Positions 1 to 12,604 of a stretch of DNA of 64,000 nt are shown here, one piece after another (positions within the stretch are counted from its first letter, which is position 1; each line of letters starts with the position of its first letter). Source of the DNA: Hetaerina americana (Eukaryota; Arthropoda; Insecta; Odonata; Calopterygidae); the NCBI GenBank assembly GCA_022747635.1, contig JAKTNV010000003.1, positions 14,254,911 to 14,318,910 on the forward strand, given 5' to 3'. A program made the position numbers and the translations under genes. The notes below the pieces were generated by a model. It did not search any database. It saw only the letters and a list, made by a program, of their open reading frames with translations, and was not told the DNA's origin.

Positions 1-2290
1 GTGGAATATGAGCATCACCATTCTGAACTTTCGTTCGTCGATGAGCGTGAATAAACGAGTATACGTGTCACCCCCTGTAGTAGTAAGTACTAAATAAACG
101 AATGAGAGATCGCTGTTTCTCTGCGGTGCATGTTGAAAGTGAAGCGGCCATGTTTACGCTATTTTTGCGCCGCATTGTTGCATTCTGGCATCATGCTGCC
201 AGTTCTAGGTCGCTCATCAAAACATGGCTATCACTGTGGGAAACTAAAATTGGAAATGGCACGATGTTTCGAAATTGTAGCGCAGTTTTATGGCTATAAT
301 TTACTCACCCTTGTATTTGTCTTCGAGATCTCATTAACGTTTCAGGAAAATAAAATGACAATTTATATCTATGGGGGTGAATTAACTCCTTAAAAATTGA
401 AGATACTGACATTTGTCCCTATGCTCAATTGTCGGGAATACGAGTACCAACAAGTTATCCGCATTTAGGGTCACTTTCATTTGGAAGAAAATCATATCTA
501 CATGCTGGGAGTATGAAAATTTACCACCATCCCACACTTTTATCAATATTTTTTTACATGTTTTAACTCAATTAAACCCTGATTATTCTCCAAGAAGGAC
601 ATTAACATACCAATAGAGAATAGTTTCATTATACCACTTAAAATCTATGAAAAGATTTCCAAAAATACAATGGCTTGGCGGTAAATGATAGCAGGTTTTT
701 AATAGGACATTCTGTACATATTTTCTCAACCATGACCTATCAATATTGTAACCCTATAAATAAGCCTGATAAAAATTATAATCCATTTCTCCCGAAGAGA
801 GAGCTGTCACTCGTATAATATAGGAGATTAGCATTAAAACTCAATCATCTTTAAAACCTTTAAAAGAAGCATCTGGTTACGGACTGAAATTCGATGGGCT
901 CCGTCAACTGCTAGAGATTATCTCATGAGTGACACGCGACGCATAAACAAGAACGGAACGACGCATTTCAACATCTCCTTTTCCTTAACTCTTGGCACGC
1001 AGATGAAGGACAAGAGTAAATCATAAAATGAGTGAAATTAAAAAGATCTCTCGAAGAGAATGAACCCTCAACGCACACCAAAAGCGAAGAGCCCATGAGA
1101 GGACGACTAATGCGATCCTTTCCGGTAGCAAACGCCGACTCCCGTCAAAGATTTTACGCAGATCATATCCTGGTTAAGTGGAAAGTCCATTTTTCTTTCA
1201 AATTCACGGATGAGACTCGAGCTTCGTACCTACGTGACAAGCGGGCCTGCGTGAATCGACATCATCGCGCTTTCAGAAGTTCCCGCCTGCAAGAACGGGA
1301 GCAACGAGCACCCTGGTCCGTCGCTTGAGGACCCTCGCCATGCACAACACACCGGATCGCCCCTCGTGAGGGGATCCCGGGGGCGCCCAGAAAGCGAGTG
1401 GGTGGCGAAGGGTTAGATTTGTTTACCGACAGGAAACCAAAACAATCCGATACGAGCAGAAGCGATCTGAGGACTGCGCTGCGTTGCATCACGGGTAAGG
1501 GGGGGAGAAGGTCTTGGAGGGAGGTTGGCGAAGATTATGGTGAAGGGAGGGGAGGAGAGGGGACGGGAGGATACCAAGAAGAAGGAAGTGAGTGGCTCAA
1601 GACGGATTCGACATGCGTGGTACGTAGGAGAACGCATTTCAGATAAAATCGACACGAGAAGTACCGAAAGCATTGATTGACACACGTTTCGTAGAGTGGA
1701 GAATGACGATGAAAATCCGAAAAATCGACGACAGGAGATGGTGGACCAGGTTGAACCCAGGCAAGGAATCAAACAATGCTGGATCTCTTTTTTGGTGACG
1801 CTTCGACGCATGGAGTTGCTCGACTTCAATCAATCACTATCGCATTCATCACACCCCTACCGTAAGTACTCACGTGCACTTATTTTGCATTTGGGAATCG
1901 GTAACTAAAGTCAAGAAGGTAAGTTCGTTAACTGATTTCAATAAGCCTCCCCAAGGAAGAGGAACTTATAAAAGGCTGGAACAATTACTTGAGAATGGAT
2001 GGGAGACGAGAAGTATGCACCATGCTATTCGCTCAACCTTGTTGATGTTCTTATATTTTAGCACATGATGCGGTGACTGCATTGGTCGCCTTGGATTTCA
2101 CCTCAACAAACCCTTCAATGGAACAAAGGGCTCCAAATTTGAACATTCCTGCACTGTGAAGGCACTGCAATTATTATAAATATGATTACCCAGGAATCTA
2201 TGTGGACAAATCTGGTTGTAGTTCAATAATAGTGAACGAGGTAATGATAATTGCACATTCCGATAGTTCCGCAACCCTAACCATTCTTAC
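1..2290. other. Non-coding, mostly AT-rich sequence
   Basis: No gene recognised. The first 1 kb is AT-rich with frequent stops in all frames. From about 1300 to 1600 the composition turns GC- and purine-rich, which opens several short overlapping ORFs on both strands (for example 1032-1328 on plus and 1413-1829 on minus). Their predicted peptides show no domain, signal peptide or membrane segment that I recognise, and the same DNA is open in opposing frames, so I treat them as chance. Confidence 0.6.
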
Positions 2291-2369
2291 ACGAATGAAA
2301 AACCTACTCAAATCATAAGCCGAAAGGAGGAAAAAACGGAAATTTGCTTCGATTACGAAGAGAGTAGAC

Positions 2370-3610
2370 GTGAGAGATGGAAGAAGACTGAAAGTGAAAT
2401 GTGGAAGAAGGATTCGCAAAGACTTCCTCGTAAGAGAGGAAAAAATAAGATCGTTTGCATTTTATCTTATTTTCTCCTTGATGGTGGTATGTTTGAAAAG
2501 GAACTCGGCTCGAACCAAGCCGAGGGGCCTCCGGCATCGGGAGGTAGAGCACAGGCTGACGGAGCGCCATGCGAGCGGAACCCCGGGCGATGCAAAGAAG
2601 ATAGGAATAAATAAACCAAAGGGAAGATATGATGAAAGAAAAATGGAAGAGGGGGGGAGGAAGAGAGAGCGTATGGAAATGGAAGGGGAGTATCGGGAGA
2701 GCACGCATAGTAAGACGGTGATGCGAGGTTGAGAAGGGGAAAAAAGTTTTTTTTTTTCGTTTAGTTAGTGAAGTAGGAAGAACACGACAAGTGGGTCATG
2801 GGGAAGGCTGGGCGGGGTAAGAGCTGTGGAAGAGGAAGAGGAAAGGAAAAAGATGGGGAGAGGGGAGGGACTTGAGGAAGAGGGGTCGTATTTTGATGAA
2901 AAGATGGGGAGAAAGCGGCGAATCAAAGAGCCGCGACGGGATAAAAGAGAGGTATCAGCCGGAGGTTAATGCAAAAGGGGGAATGCAGACAGGGGGTGAG
3001 GGTATGGCGGGGGATGAAAACCCATAAAACCGTGGTCTGCCCGACTCAGGGTACGTGGACTGGTGAGGGGATTAAGGAATTTTGTGGAGGAAGAAGTTGG
3101 ATATGGGAGAAGTAGGGGGGAGATAGAAAGAGGAAAGCGAAAGAGAGAGGGAGGGAGGGTGAGAGCGAGAGAGTGAGAAGGGAGTAGCTGGGGATAAAAG
3201 CCTATCGCTTCCAAGATACACCTACGCACACTCTCCACCAAAGTCGGAACGAATTAAGCGCGAGTGTGTGCGTGTGTGAGGGGATTGAAGGCGATAGTGT
3301 GGCCTAGCGTGGACGAAGAGGGGGAGGTTAGGAGGGGAGGGGTTAAATTAATAGGGATGGTATGGGGCGAGTGCCCCGGGGTGGCGCCGGAGTTTTCCTC
3401 GGGGAGGAAGGGGGGGGTGGAGATTAGTCGAGGGAGTCGGCAGAGTTTGTTGGAGGGCACGGGGAATGACGATGAGGGAGAGAGGACACGGGAGCAGAGA
3501 CGGGGCGGGGACGCGGTCACGGAGGTGCGGAGATTGATAAGGAAACCACCAAGCAGGGCGTGGAACGAATCAGGGAGGGTTGAAAAGTAATGGGGGTTGA
3601 AGGAGAAAGA
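2370..3610. repeat. Long degenerate purine-rich (GGA/GA) tract
   Basis: For over 1.2 kb the plus strand is dominated by A and G, with many GGGAGG, GAGAGA and GGAAGAG units and few pyrimidine runs. The complementary strand therefore gives Ser/Pro/Leu/Phe-rich ORFs (2313-2708, 2966-3241, 3254-3754) that look like proteins only by length. The tract is decayed simple sequence, not a clean microsatellite. It may have regulatory or structural effects such as triplex formation, but this is inference. Confidence 0.7.
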
Positions 3611-4042
3611 GGAGAGGGAACGAAATACTAACCGGTCGAGTGGGAAAATGTCTTCTCGTTGCTGGTATTCCTGAGTGCACATTATGATTCTAATCGACCA
3701 TCGACATCCGCGATTCGATGTCATTAAAAGGTGAATCTTACAATATACGCACAATACAGTCGGAATCTAATTAGGAAAGATTTGATTACAATTTTACGGG
3801 TATACCTCCTCTAGCCTCATTGAATTTCTTTGCGATTTCTACTAACTGCACAGCGCCTTTAAATGAAAGAATCGTCAGATCTGGAACTTCCGGACAGTTT
3901 TAAATGAACAAAGAACCCGCATTTTGCTTGATTGATAGCTAATCTATGAAGTAGATGGCGCAAGCAAAACTATCAACCTCCCAAAAACTTCCCGCCCGAC
4001 TTTTATTATGCCGTGGGATCTCAGGAATCAAATAATGACACT
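3611..4042. other. AT-rich sequence, nothing recognised
   Basis: The sequence is AT-rich with stops in all frames. I see no repeat family, RNA gene or coding signal here. Confidence 0.5.
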
Positions 4043-4215
4043 GTTAATTTATTTATTTTATTTAGCATTAGTCCGAAAACAGCAATTTTTGGCCTTTTAC
4101 ATCGGACTATTACCAGTGCTTAACAATGAACACGACTACAAACACCCAAGCCCTAGGTGGAGAAAAAACCACCAAGGCGTGAATCGAACCCGCGACCCAT
4201 AGATTGGCAGACGAA
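4043..4215 (-). mobile_element. tRNA-derived SINE fragment (SINE-C)
   Basis: Read on the minus strand, a good polymerase III B box (GGTTCGATTCA, at 4180-4190) is followed by a body with a small hairpin (GGTGG...CCACC around 4157-4172). It ends in a TAAATAAAATAAAT-like tail at about 4045-4066. A B box followed by a unique body and a short A/T-rich tail is the layout of a tRNA-derived SINE. No clear A box is seen upstream, so the head is truncated or decayed. I found no second full copy in this window, so the family assignment rests on structure only. Confidence 0.5.
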
Positions 4216-4558
4216 TTGGAATATTGGTATTGGAATAAAAGCAGCCACCACCTATGTAGACCTAACATTGTCTCCGTTGATATATATTTTACGTTATCCT
4301 AGGCCAAAATATAATAAAAAAGTAATTCTACGGCATTAATTACTTTTTTAAAAATTGGGCCCTGAAAGACTTCAGCTGCACTAAAAGTTATAAAATGCCA
4401 AAATCGACCCGTCCCTGCGCCTCCTAATTCGCAATCCACCGTAAGGACCAACCACTCTCTCACAAATTTTCATTCCCTCAAGCTATCGCAACCTCTTCAA
4501 GACAACACCCTCGCGTTAAAGTCTATAATCCACGAACACAAGGATAAGAGTCCCTACA
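4216..4558. other. AT-rich to mixed sequence, nothing recognised
   Basis: No repeat, RNA gene or coding region is identified between the SINE-C fragment and the next purine tract. Confidence 0.45.
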
Positions 4559-4970
4559 ATGTGGTTGGCGGGCGCGGGGAGTCTTGACGTCGGGGATCTG
4601 AAGGATGGGAGCAGAGAGAATGGGAGATGGAGGGCGGAAAAGGAGAGAGCGAACCTAAAGTTTGCAAGGCAAAGAGAGTGTGAGATTCATTCAGGGTTGG
4701 GTGAAAGAGGGATTGCAGAGGAGGCACGGGGAAAAAGGACCACTTGGGATCCGTGGAAAGATTAAGGGACGGGGGAGAGGGAGGGGCTGAGTGAAGTATG
4801 GGAATTAAAAAAAAAGGAATCATGGGATTAAGGCGGGAGCGAGGTGAAGGGCAGAGAAGGGGATTTTGGCGGTGAAGGGAAAGTAGAGTGGAAAAGTTAC
4901 GGGTGGTGAGATTGGCTGCGGAGAGAGGAGGGGAGGGGGGGGGGAGGGAACAGAGAGAATTGAGAACGTA
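4559..4970. repeat. Purine-rich tract with G-run
   Basis: The plus strand is purine-rich throughout and contains, at 4930-4948, runs of 4, 10 and 3 guanines separated by single adenines, a potential G-quadruplex. The opposing ORF (4554-4823, minus) is Pro/Ser-rich and is explained by composition. No gene is supported. Confidence 0.65.
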
Positions 4971-7900
4971 AAATGGAAGGATACACGTTAATATTCAGCC
5001 ATCTCTCCCAGGGACATTTCGAAATTAGACCGAATTTACATTTGTTTTACAAATAAAAACACGCGTTGGCCTCTATTATACTCGCTGTAGCGAGTGAATG
5101 CACGCTTTTAAGAGGTTAATATAGTGTCAAGAGATCCAGATATACATTTCATCCCGATACGCGAAAACAGAATGTTAGGGTAGGTAGCCATATCCAGGCG
5201 ATAAAATGGAAGCCGAATCCACAATGCAACCCGTCTAATTCCAGAACAAAATTCACATTTATCAACTTTGCGGTTTGGGGCACGAAACTGTCCGATGCGC
5301 GAGATTCCAGACTATCAACACAGTCGTGGAGTTCGTACTAGAATTTGATTGAAAAATGCTACCCTCGTCATCAAAAAACTTATCAGGGAAAATTTATACT
5401 TGCTTTTATAGCAAAAAATTGCATATATTTTGGGAACTGATCACGCAGGAGTGGCTCGGAAATGTTTATGACAATACAAAAGGGCAAAAGGCGAATATGG
5501 GAAGCTGCTCACGAGAATGGGGGAGAGGAAGAGGAGGAAAATTCGCTATGCTATTCGGATAAAACGATCATCCAACCCTCAAAATATTTTCAGTAGTTTA
5601 TGTACTGCCTTAATAATGTAATTTTTTCCATAAAAACTGAGGGGAAAAATAAAGGGTTGTGCGGCCAATATTATCGCTCCCTCAACTATTCACGTATCGT
5701 CCGTTTTCTTAGATTTTCGCAGTTAGTAAAAATGAATGCAAAACGAAGTCCGATTATAAGGACACTTTAATTCGAGTGGTTTTCGAATTCGTACAGAGCT
5801 TTAGAACTGACCTTATTAATAGTCTCCAAAAGACAGGCGAGTAGTTCTCGGGAGTGGGTTGAATTCCATTCAATGCATCGGTGAGATTCAATTCATCCCT
5901 AACTCATTTTTTTCGGGAACAGCTACACAATGCCAATCCTTTCGCAAAATACATATATTCAGATCGGGTATTTGGCTCACCTTCCAAACCAAAAAAATGT
6001 GAAGGCATCAAACCATCACGTCATTTAAGTGACCCCTCGAATATTGCTTTAAGATCATCCCTTAATTTCCAAGGCAAATCCGCGATAATCGGATTTCTGT
6101 CAGATTATAAATAACCACTCGGTGACAGTGAAAAAAAACATTCTATCGGATTCAATTGTAATGCATAGGTCTTACAGTTAAGAGCGTTAGTACCACGCAA
6201 AATCCCCAACAAAAAGATTTATGTCATACTTGTTTTCTGAATATTCCTTGACGACTAACTATTCTCAGTACATCCCAAGATGACAACCTCAACTTCAGAA
6301 AATAAGAGGCTAGGAATGATGATAAAGGAATTATGATCTATGATGAAATTGTCTATTTTACGTTACTTCACGCGCGCTTCTCATTACTTGCCCGTTAAAA
6401 TCACTCAGCCTAGGCATACGCATAAGCCATCCTTAGCGTAAATTTTACCCACCTTTCACTGAGGAGAGTAAGACGAGGAAGAGAGGTAACGGCGAGCCGG
6501 ATAGAGGTAAGGAAGAAAATGGAAGTTTTTGGACTCCCAAGAGAGAGATGGCGCCCGCAATAAAACATCCATAAAGTTGTAATATGGGACGGTAAACCAC
6601 AAAAGAAGAGTTTTTTTTTATCCTCAAGGAAACTTTGAACAAGAATAAGTAACCAGGATTTGCATCACAAGGTGACAGTTTTCTTTTTAAATGCGATAAA
6701 ATACAGACCCAGAAATATCGTAAAAAAAATAACGACGGAAAGGGTAGAAATCTAATTCCGAAGGGATCCTTGTGCCTCAGTTGAGATATGGCCAAACGTG
6801 AGCTTATATATTAGACGAGAAGTCAGTATGAAAGGGAACGATATACATATTTATAGTCCTTTATTGGCAGCCCTCTTCAAATCCAATTGAAGATAACACA
6901 TTAAAAATATTATCCCATTATTCATCCGCCACTGGGGCGGAACTTTTGTGCATTGTGAATACGGGTTCTTGTAAGAGCATCTCTCTCTTCCTTAAGAGTG
7001 CGAAGGGACCTAGGTGCAACCACTTTGCAGAAAATATTAAAACATAATTCCAAAGCACTAAAGTTCACTATTTATGCGTGGAGTTTCGCGGAAAACGTCA
7101 GGACTAATTTAAATTTATGAGCCGTTTATTTGCCATTAACACGATGGCCCTGACTTCTCAGAATTAACACCTCTTAAAACAATGGAGTGCTCCAAACGGA
7201 ATTCTCACAAGACAAGTATTCTCAACTACTTCTGATTAATCACCCGATTTATTAATATGATAAAAAGGCACCAGTCACATAAGAACGCATCGGTAGACAT
7301 AATCGAATGCACCATAAAGAGAGGGAGACTCATCTCGGGTTCTGGTCGGGGCAAACCTCTGAGCAAGAGCAGTAAGGAGCAATTGTGGGGAGAAGATAAG
7401 GAAAGGCTTGAGCAAGTTGAGGGATGAAGGCTTATTGGGCTGGCCTAATGGCGTGGGGACGAGAAAATGAAAAGCAACGGAGAAGCACTCACGACCTTAA
7501 AGCGGCATTCGTTGCAGTAAGACTGTTGAGATAATCTGAAGATTGGCGTCAAACGAAGATGGAAGCGAATGCTAATGGGAACGAAAGCACGCCGATCGAG
7601 AGTGAAGGCAGATTGGGTGGGAGTAAGAGGAGACGTAATGCATTTATTTGTTTGAGGGTGAATTATAGCCAAGGAAGAATAGGAAGCAATGGACTTCCAG
7701 CGAACTGTCGGGAACACTTTGTATGAAGAACAAAGATAAGGTATGTATTTCTTATGAACTTTTCCGCCATTCCTATCTACTTCAACAGTACGTCCTGCAA
7801 CGACGACTACATAGTGTGCATCAATGGGCTGTGAGGACTTGGCAATCATTGATCCCTGACAACCATTATGGCCATATAGTCATCCACGAATTATTTCAAC

Positions 7901-7984
7901 CCTGCGCATACTACGCTCGCGATAAGTGCAGAGTTACAACATTTTTACAAAAGTATCTCATTTTCTCTTAAAATCTCTGAACAA
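4971..7984. other. AT-rich non-coding sequence
   Basis: Three kilobases of mostly AT-rich DNA with only short chance ORFs (for example 5881-6114 plus, 6445-6795 minus and 7445-7849 minus). None gives a recognisable domain. I see no tRNA-like box pair, no terminal repeats and no copy of the families found elsewhere in the window. Confidence 0.5.
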
Positions 7985-8055
7985 TCTACATCTACGTCAA
8001 ACCTTGTGTGCTGTTACGGGGGAATGTGGCAGCGGGTGTTAAAATACCACCTTTT
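7985..8055 (-). mobile_element. 3' tip of CR1/L2-like retrotransposon, decayed
   Basis: The stretch starts with TCTACATCTAC and continues with a degenerate version of the GTGTGGCGGG...GGTGTTA..ACACCACC block found next to the reverse-transcriptase element at 55168-55250. On the minus strand it corresponds to the 3' end of that element: the terminal block followed by an ATGTAG-type tail. Similarity fades upstream, so only the 3' tip is supported. It is a dead copy. Confidence 0.5.
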
Positions 8056-8059
8056 GTCA

Positions 8060-8640
8060 CAGAATTTGGGGCGAATGTGATTGTTCGCAAGAAGGTTTAC
8101 AGATTATATTTATTTTGCTTTATGAATCTCTGGAGGGATACTTAACCTTATTTCTGTTGCATACCTAATGGACGCAGCAGGAATCCGTAAATGAGAAAAA
8201 AAGACGAAGTACTTCGGGTGAATATTTTTCATCAGCATCAACCGCAATAAATTTGCACTTGCGCAGACGACGAGGGGCATGAGGACGAACGTGCCAATGA
8301 AAGAACGATTTCAGCGCACAAATAATGCGTTTTTGTATTTTTTGCATGCGTTGTCTTTCCCTAGACCACCGTACCATTCCGAATGAAACACTACTGTGAG
8401 CAAATCAATTTGTGTGATACATATTCCCGTCACATTTCATACAGAAAACAATTTGCGCAAATATCAAAAAAATATTAACCTTGAAACACCCGATTTCTCA
8501 ACCATTATCATACTTAAGAGAGATAAGGGCATTTCGATCTATCATTCATCAACGCTCCTCGTGTTCCAAGGAATTTTTAGCCTCGGGAGTCCCCTTTCTG
8601 CCCCGGGGCCTTCACATTTTTTTCCGAGTTTGCACCGAGG
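8060..8640. other. AT-rich sequence, nothing recognised
   Basis: Some of this may be eroded body of the retrotransposon whose 3' tip lies just to the left, but I cannot see reverse-transcriptase motifs. The small ORFs at 8165-8377 (minus) and 8396-8668 (plus) have no recognisable features. Confidence 0.4.
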
Positions 8641-9140
8641 GAAGTTAACATTACGTGAAAATGGATGAAAGTGGAGTGATTTCAACGCCAAAAGTGGAGA
8701 GACAGAGAAAGAGAGGAGAGTGAACGGTCTCTTTTTTGTGTTACCCATAAAAAAATTACGTGACGGAGACACGGAGGGAGGAAGCAGGAAAGGGACTTGA
8801 GGGAAGTGTTGGATGCTAGGACGGATGGGTAGTACGTCGATGGCAGAGCGGTGCACGAAAGAGAGAGAGAGTGGTGGGAGGGAGGGTGTGATATGAGGGA
8901 AGTAATGGAGTGCGAGTGACGCCTCCCCTTGAGAGGACGTCCCGGCATCTGCCCGGAGGCCCTGCCGCATTAACTTCACAGGGGTCGCCGGCGACGACCC
9001 ACATTGCTCTCGGGGAGATGAGGGTGGAAAGAGGAAGAGGAGGCACTTGGGGTTGGCCGCCCGCAGTGCTGGAGATGCGAGTGGGAGAGAGCGCAAAGCA
9101 AAGAGAGAGGGAGAGAGGATCTCTCTCACTTCCATTTATT
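8641..9140. repeat. Purine-rich tract with GC-rich centre
   Basis: GAGAGA and GGGAGG units dominate the plus strand on both sides of a GC-rich core at about 8925-9010. Three long minus-strand ORFs (the longest 8542-9135, 197 codons) and one plus-strand ORF (8910-9149) overlap here. Their Ser/Pro/Leu-rich products and mutual overlap show they follow base composition rather than a gene. Confidence 0.6.
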
Positions 9141-9149
9141 CTCATTTGA

Positions 9150-10418
9150 GCTGCTATCGAACATGGATGAAGGGGAATACGGCATTCGTCAAGGGGATCA
9201 AAACGGATCTGTCGGGGGGAGTTTGAGTGCGTCAAAAGCATTAGCTCGCCAAATGAAAGGAGACGGTCACGCCTCCTTTGAAGATGCGGAGGGAGCCTTA
9301 CGCGTCCAAGAGGAGCAGCGTTGCGCGTGATTTATTGCCATTCGCCCGGTTAAACGTTGAAAATGGCTTCCTCGAGATATGCGGACGCGCTAAATCAAAG
9401 AGACACGCTGAACTGGTCGGCCATCTGATGTGGGGATCGTTTCTATAAAGCACAATTCAATTCACGAGACCTTGCAGCTTGCTAATACCATTTTATCTTA
9501 TGAAAATAAATCAATCAAACCTTGGCCTTCACACTTGCTACATTTCGCGAAATATCGTAAAGGTAAAGTTTCACATACGCAGACAACTGTTTTCTGATAT
9601 GTAAATTGAAGAATGTAGATTAGATGCACCGGCATCAGACGAGGACGAAGTGATGTTACCACGCTGGTTATTTTCTCGTTGAGATAATGACCGAGAGTCG
9701 AATCACTAAAAAGATAAACGTGAGAAGAGTAAATGGCTTGAGAGGGAGGAGTGGGTGTTCGACGAGACTCTCTCAGCACCAGAGACATAAGATTTCTCAG
9801 GAACGGAAGAGCAGGTTTGACAGGGTACATGAATGTGCCAGTGACTAAAGAAGCATCCAAGGATAGGGTAGTGTTGAAGGAATAAGTGAAAGAAAGTGAG
9901 CTTCCTGAAAAAGCTAAAAATATTCCATTTTTATGGCTTAAGGCTGCCAAGAAAGAAAACGCTGCGACGGGTATGAATATACGAGTATTGACTAATAGCT
10001 TTGAGAAACGGGTCTCTGTGGAGGTGTCCTTATCCGTATGAGAGAATCAATAAAAACAAGTCCAATTTTCCAAAATGTAGTTTCAATGCCAACGACATTT
10101 CAGGAATTATTGATGCTGATCGAGTACTTTTGATTAACCCCACCGCAGTAGCTAACGGTAGAACTCATCCCTAACTCTACGCATGTAATTCACACAATAT
10201 CATGGGAATTAAGAGTTGAGTTCCTTTCACTGTGAGGACTTCATAATCCGAAATCCAAAAATCACAATCCCGGTATTCAGTTGAGCTGCTCAGAGATTTC
10301 GCTGGACTTGAATCCGGCAAACTCCGATCGGTAGCCGAATTCTCTTCTCGCAGGCGCTCTATTTTTAAGTAAAACATCAACAGATAAATCTCATGATTTT
10401 ATTTTATTATTATTGAAA
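9150..10418. other. Non-coding sequence, nothing recognised
   Basis: Mixed composition. A minus ORF of 150 codons (9498-9950) is present, with no signal, membrane segment or family motif that I can identify. I do not support it as a gene. Confidence 0.4.
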
Positions 10419-10497
10419 GGAGAGGCAAGGGGGCGTATCGCTGTACCGTGTCCATCCAAAACCTACTTAAACGGGTTCAAAACAAAATAATAACTGC
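10419..10497 (+). mobile_element. 3' tip of N1 non-LTR retrotransposon
   Basis: The phrase GACAAGG..GTCGCTGTACCG..GTCCATCC..AACCTAC that ends other N1 copies (15830-15900, 38926-39000) recurs here with substitutions and is followed by an A/T-rich AATAATAA-like tail. The terminal stem-loop is present but damaged. Only the extreme 3' end is retained. Confidence 0.55.
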
Positions 10498-10499
10498 AT

Positions 10500-11925
10500 A
10501 TAATTACGGCGTATGCTATCTTTCTCCAAGAGAAATACTAAATTTTAAAGACTTTAATTCCATAATTAATGGCATTCTATTAGCCATCCGTTCTTGTATC
10601 AAACTACAGTTTTTTCTGTTAAAACAGTAACTAGGAGTGAGGCGTTAAGATTTTAAGCCTGAGGAAGAAGGCATTCAAAAATATCTGCAAGTCACGCCAG
10701 AAACTGTTTTATTTTTTTTATCTGCAAGTTCCTTTAAAAAGCTGAAACATAATTCCTTAGAAGAGCAAAATACGTTCAAACACCCTTCGCATTAAGAAAT
10801 GAATATTCAGAGTAAAAAGGGTGCATAACGATTCCGAAAAGCGAAATATTTTTTCCCGTGTGATTCATACACTGAGAGCGAACGGTTAAAGAGGCCGTTC
10901 AAGCCCAAACTGCCTACATATCAATCTTATTTACGAATTTGATTTTTCCCAGGTGTCTCGGAATGAGCTAAGCGAGGGAAAATACCACAAGTTACGCACT
11001 ATTAGAACCACTTAAATGGTCTATCACGTCTGACTTCCTCATGCTTTCGGATATATAGTATTTCTTGACCATTATATTAAATGAGATACTCTACATCAAT
11101 AGACAATAAGGACACCGCAAGATGATGCTTATTATCGAACAGAGAATAAAAATCCCTTGGTAAGTTCCACAATTTTTACCCAAAGAGTTTGATTAAAAAA
11201 TTGCGGAACTTACGAAGTTTTGTTTTGTCCCTGTTCATCATGAGGTTCCGTAAAGTTGAGCCGAATATCACTGAATTCATGTTTCTGATTGCACGAGGCA
11301 AATAATGAAGCTGAAATGATATAGGTTAGACCAGAAACGAGCATAAGGTTTGAAATGAAGCTCACATATGAGATGTGGTCGGTTCCAGTAATTATCTCTT
11401 CTTCGATATCGTTCTTTTCCCAGGCCTGCCGTCGGAATAACACAGGTAGCCCCGAACACTTTCTAGATCAAACACATTTCGATGGGACCTTGGATTTTTC
11501 CGCACCACCTGCCCTCCTAATAATAGCCCCCTTTGGCAAATACAAATGTTAATGTGTAAAACGAGCCCCTATTCATTTCCTACATCCACGCCTGAGCGAA
11601 AAAGGCCTAAGCCCCACAATTATCGGTGTCCCGAGTACGATAGGGTCTGAAAACCAGAAAAAAATTCATAGATGACGTGGTGATCGCATTCGTCGACCAG
11701 CTGTTCCCCTTCGAACCGAAATCGCACGGTTAAAAGATTCCAAGCGTGTCTGGACCATTTAGTGAGTGAGGTGTCGGCGGTGTGAGAAGTGAGAGGGGCA
11801 AGGAGCACTGGAGAGACGGAAAGTGACGGTTCGGAAAGGCACGCAAGATTTCGACTTAATAGTCCTGACTTTCAGCTAGATCCAAGCATCGAAATTACGA
11901 CGCCCGGCAATACGACAGTTTTTAT
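10500..11925. other. AT-rich sequence, nothing recognised
   Basis: Only short chance ORFs are present, including opposing overlapping ones at 11210-11552. No repeat family seen elsewhere in the window is detected. Confidence 0.5.
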
Positions 11926-12600
11926 TATTTTAAGGTAATCTGCCGGTTAAGGTAGGTTTTTGGACGGACACAACCACCAAATAAATATTTTGTGACTCCT
12001 AACAAAACACAATCCAGCAACCTTCTCTGCATCAGGTCCCTCTTCATCTCTGAGTACTTTCTTCCTCCCTTAATCCCGTCCAACATCCCTATCCTGTTCC
12101 TTACCTTTCCTCATTTGCCTAGCATTCTCCCCTCTATTACAGTCTTCAACATCCCACTGCCGGTCAATACCCCCTTCATCCACTTTTCCTGCCTCCATAG
12201 GATTTCTCCCAACAAACCCCTCTCTTCGCCCACCAAACCAAGTACTTCCTCATTTGTTTTCCTTTCGGTCCATTTCACCTTCTCCATCCTTCTCCACACC
12301 AACATTCCAAAAGCCTCCAATCGACATGTACGTTAATCCTCCTGCTTCAGTGACCACGTTTCCGCGCCGTACATAGTTACACTCCATATCAAAGTTTTTA
12401 CGAGTCGTTTCTGAACATACTTACTCAACGTCCCTGTCATCAACTCCCTCCTCCTTGTGAAAGCATCTTTGCCTAGCGCAATTCTTCTCCTTACGTCCCT
12501 ACTACTTGGGCGTGTTGGTCCAAAACACTTCCGAGATACGTAAACTGTTCAACCTGCTCTAGTTTTTTCCCTCGTATTTTAATGTTTAGCCTAGCCTTTT
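11926..12600 (-). mobile_element. N1 non-LTR retrotransposon, 3' fragment copy A
   Basis: Read on the minus strand, this encodes the C-terminal region of a non-LTR reverse-transcriptase polyprotein. Recognisable pieces are a TRRRELMTG..LSKYV segment, a LVKTLIWSV..YGAETW segment, WRRMEKVKWTERKTNEEVL, a VGEERGLL..I segment and a KTVIEGRM..K segment. These match, in order, the region after the polymerase core in arthropod endonuclease-reverse-transcriptase ORFs. In-frame stops and a small frameshift break it. The 3' end, at about 11926, has a stem-loop and a short A/T-rich tail. A closely similar copy lies at 47664-48257. The clade within non-LTR elements is not certain. Confidence 0.85.
11937..11958 (-). 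other. 3'-terminal stem-loop of N1 copy A
   Basis: Eight-base arms at 11937-11944 and 11951-11958 flank a six-base loop (GGTTAA on the plus strand). One arm carries a substitution relative to the intact hairpin at 38992-39013. The same structure sits at the 3' end of other N1 copies, which suggests it is the signal the element's reverse transcriptase recognises. That role is inference from similar elements. Confidence 0.55.
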
Positions 12601-12604
12601 ACTG

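Noticed and set aside
8542..9135. Minus-strand ORF of 197 codons
   Set aside because: It lies across a purine tract. Three minus frames and one plus frame are open over the same bases, and the product is Ser/Pro/Leu-rich with no domain.
11992..12336. Plus-strand ORF of 114 codons, and the similar ORF of 168 codons at 47732-48238
   Set aside because: Both are antisense to N1 copies A and B. Their similarity to each other reflects the shared repeat, not a host gene family.
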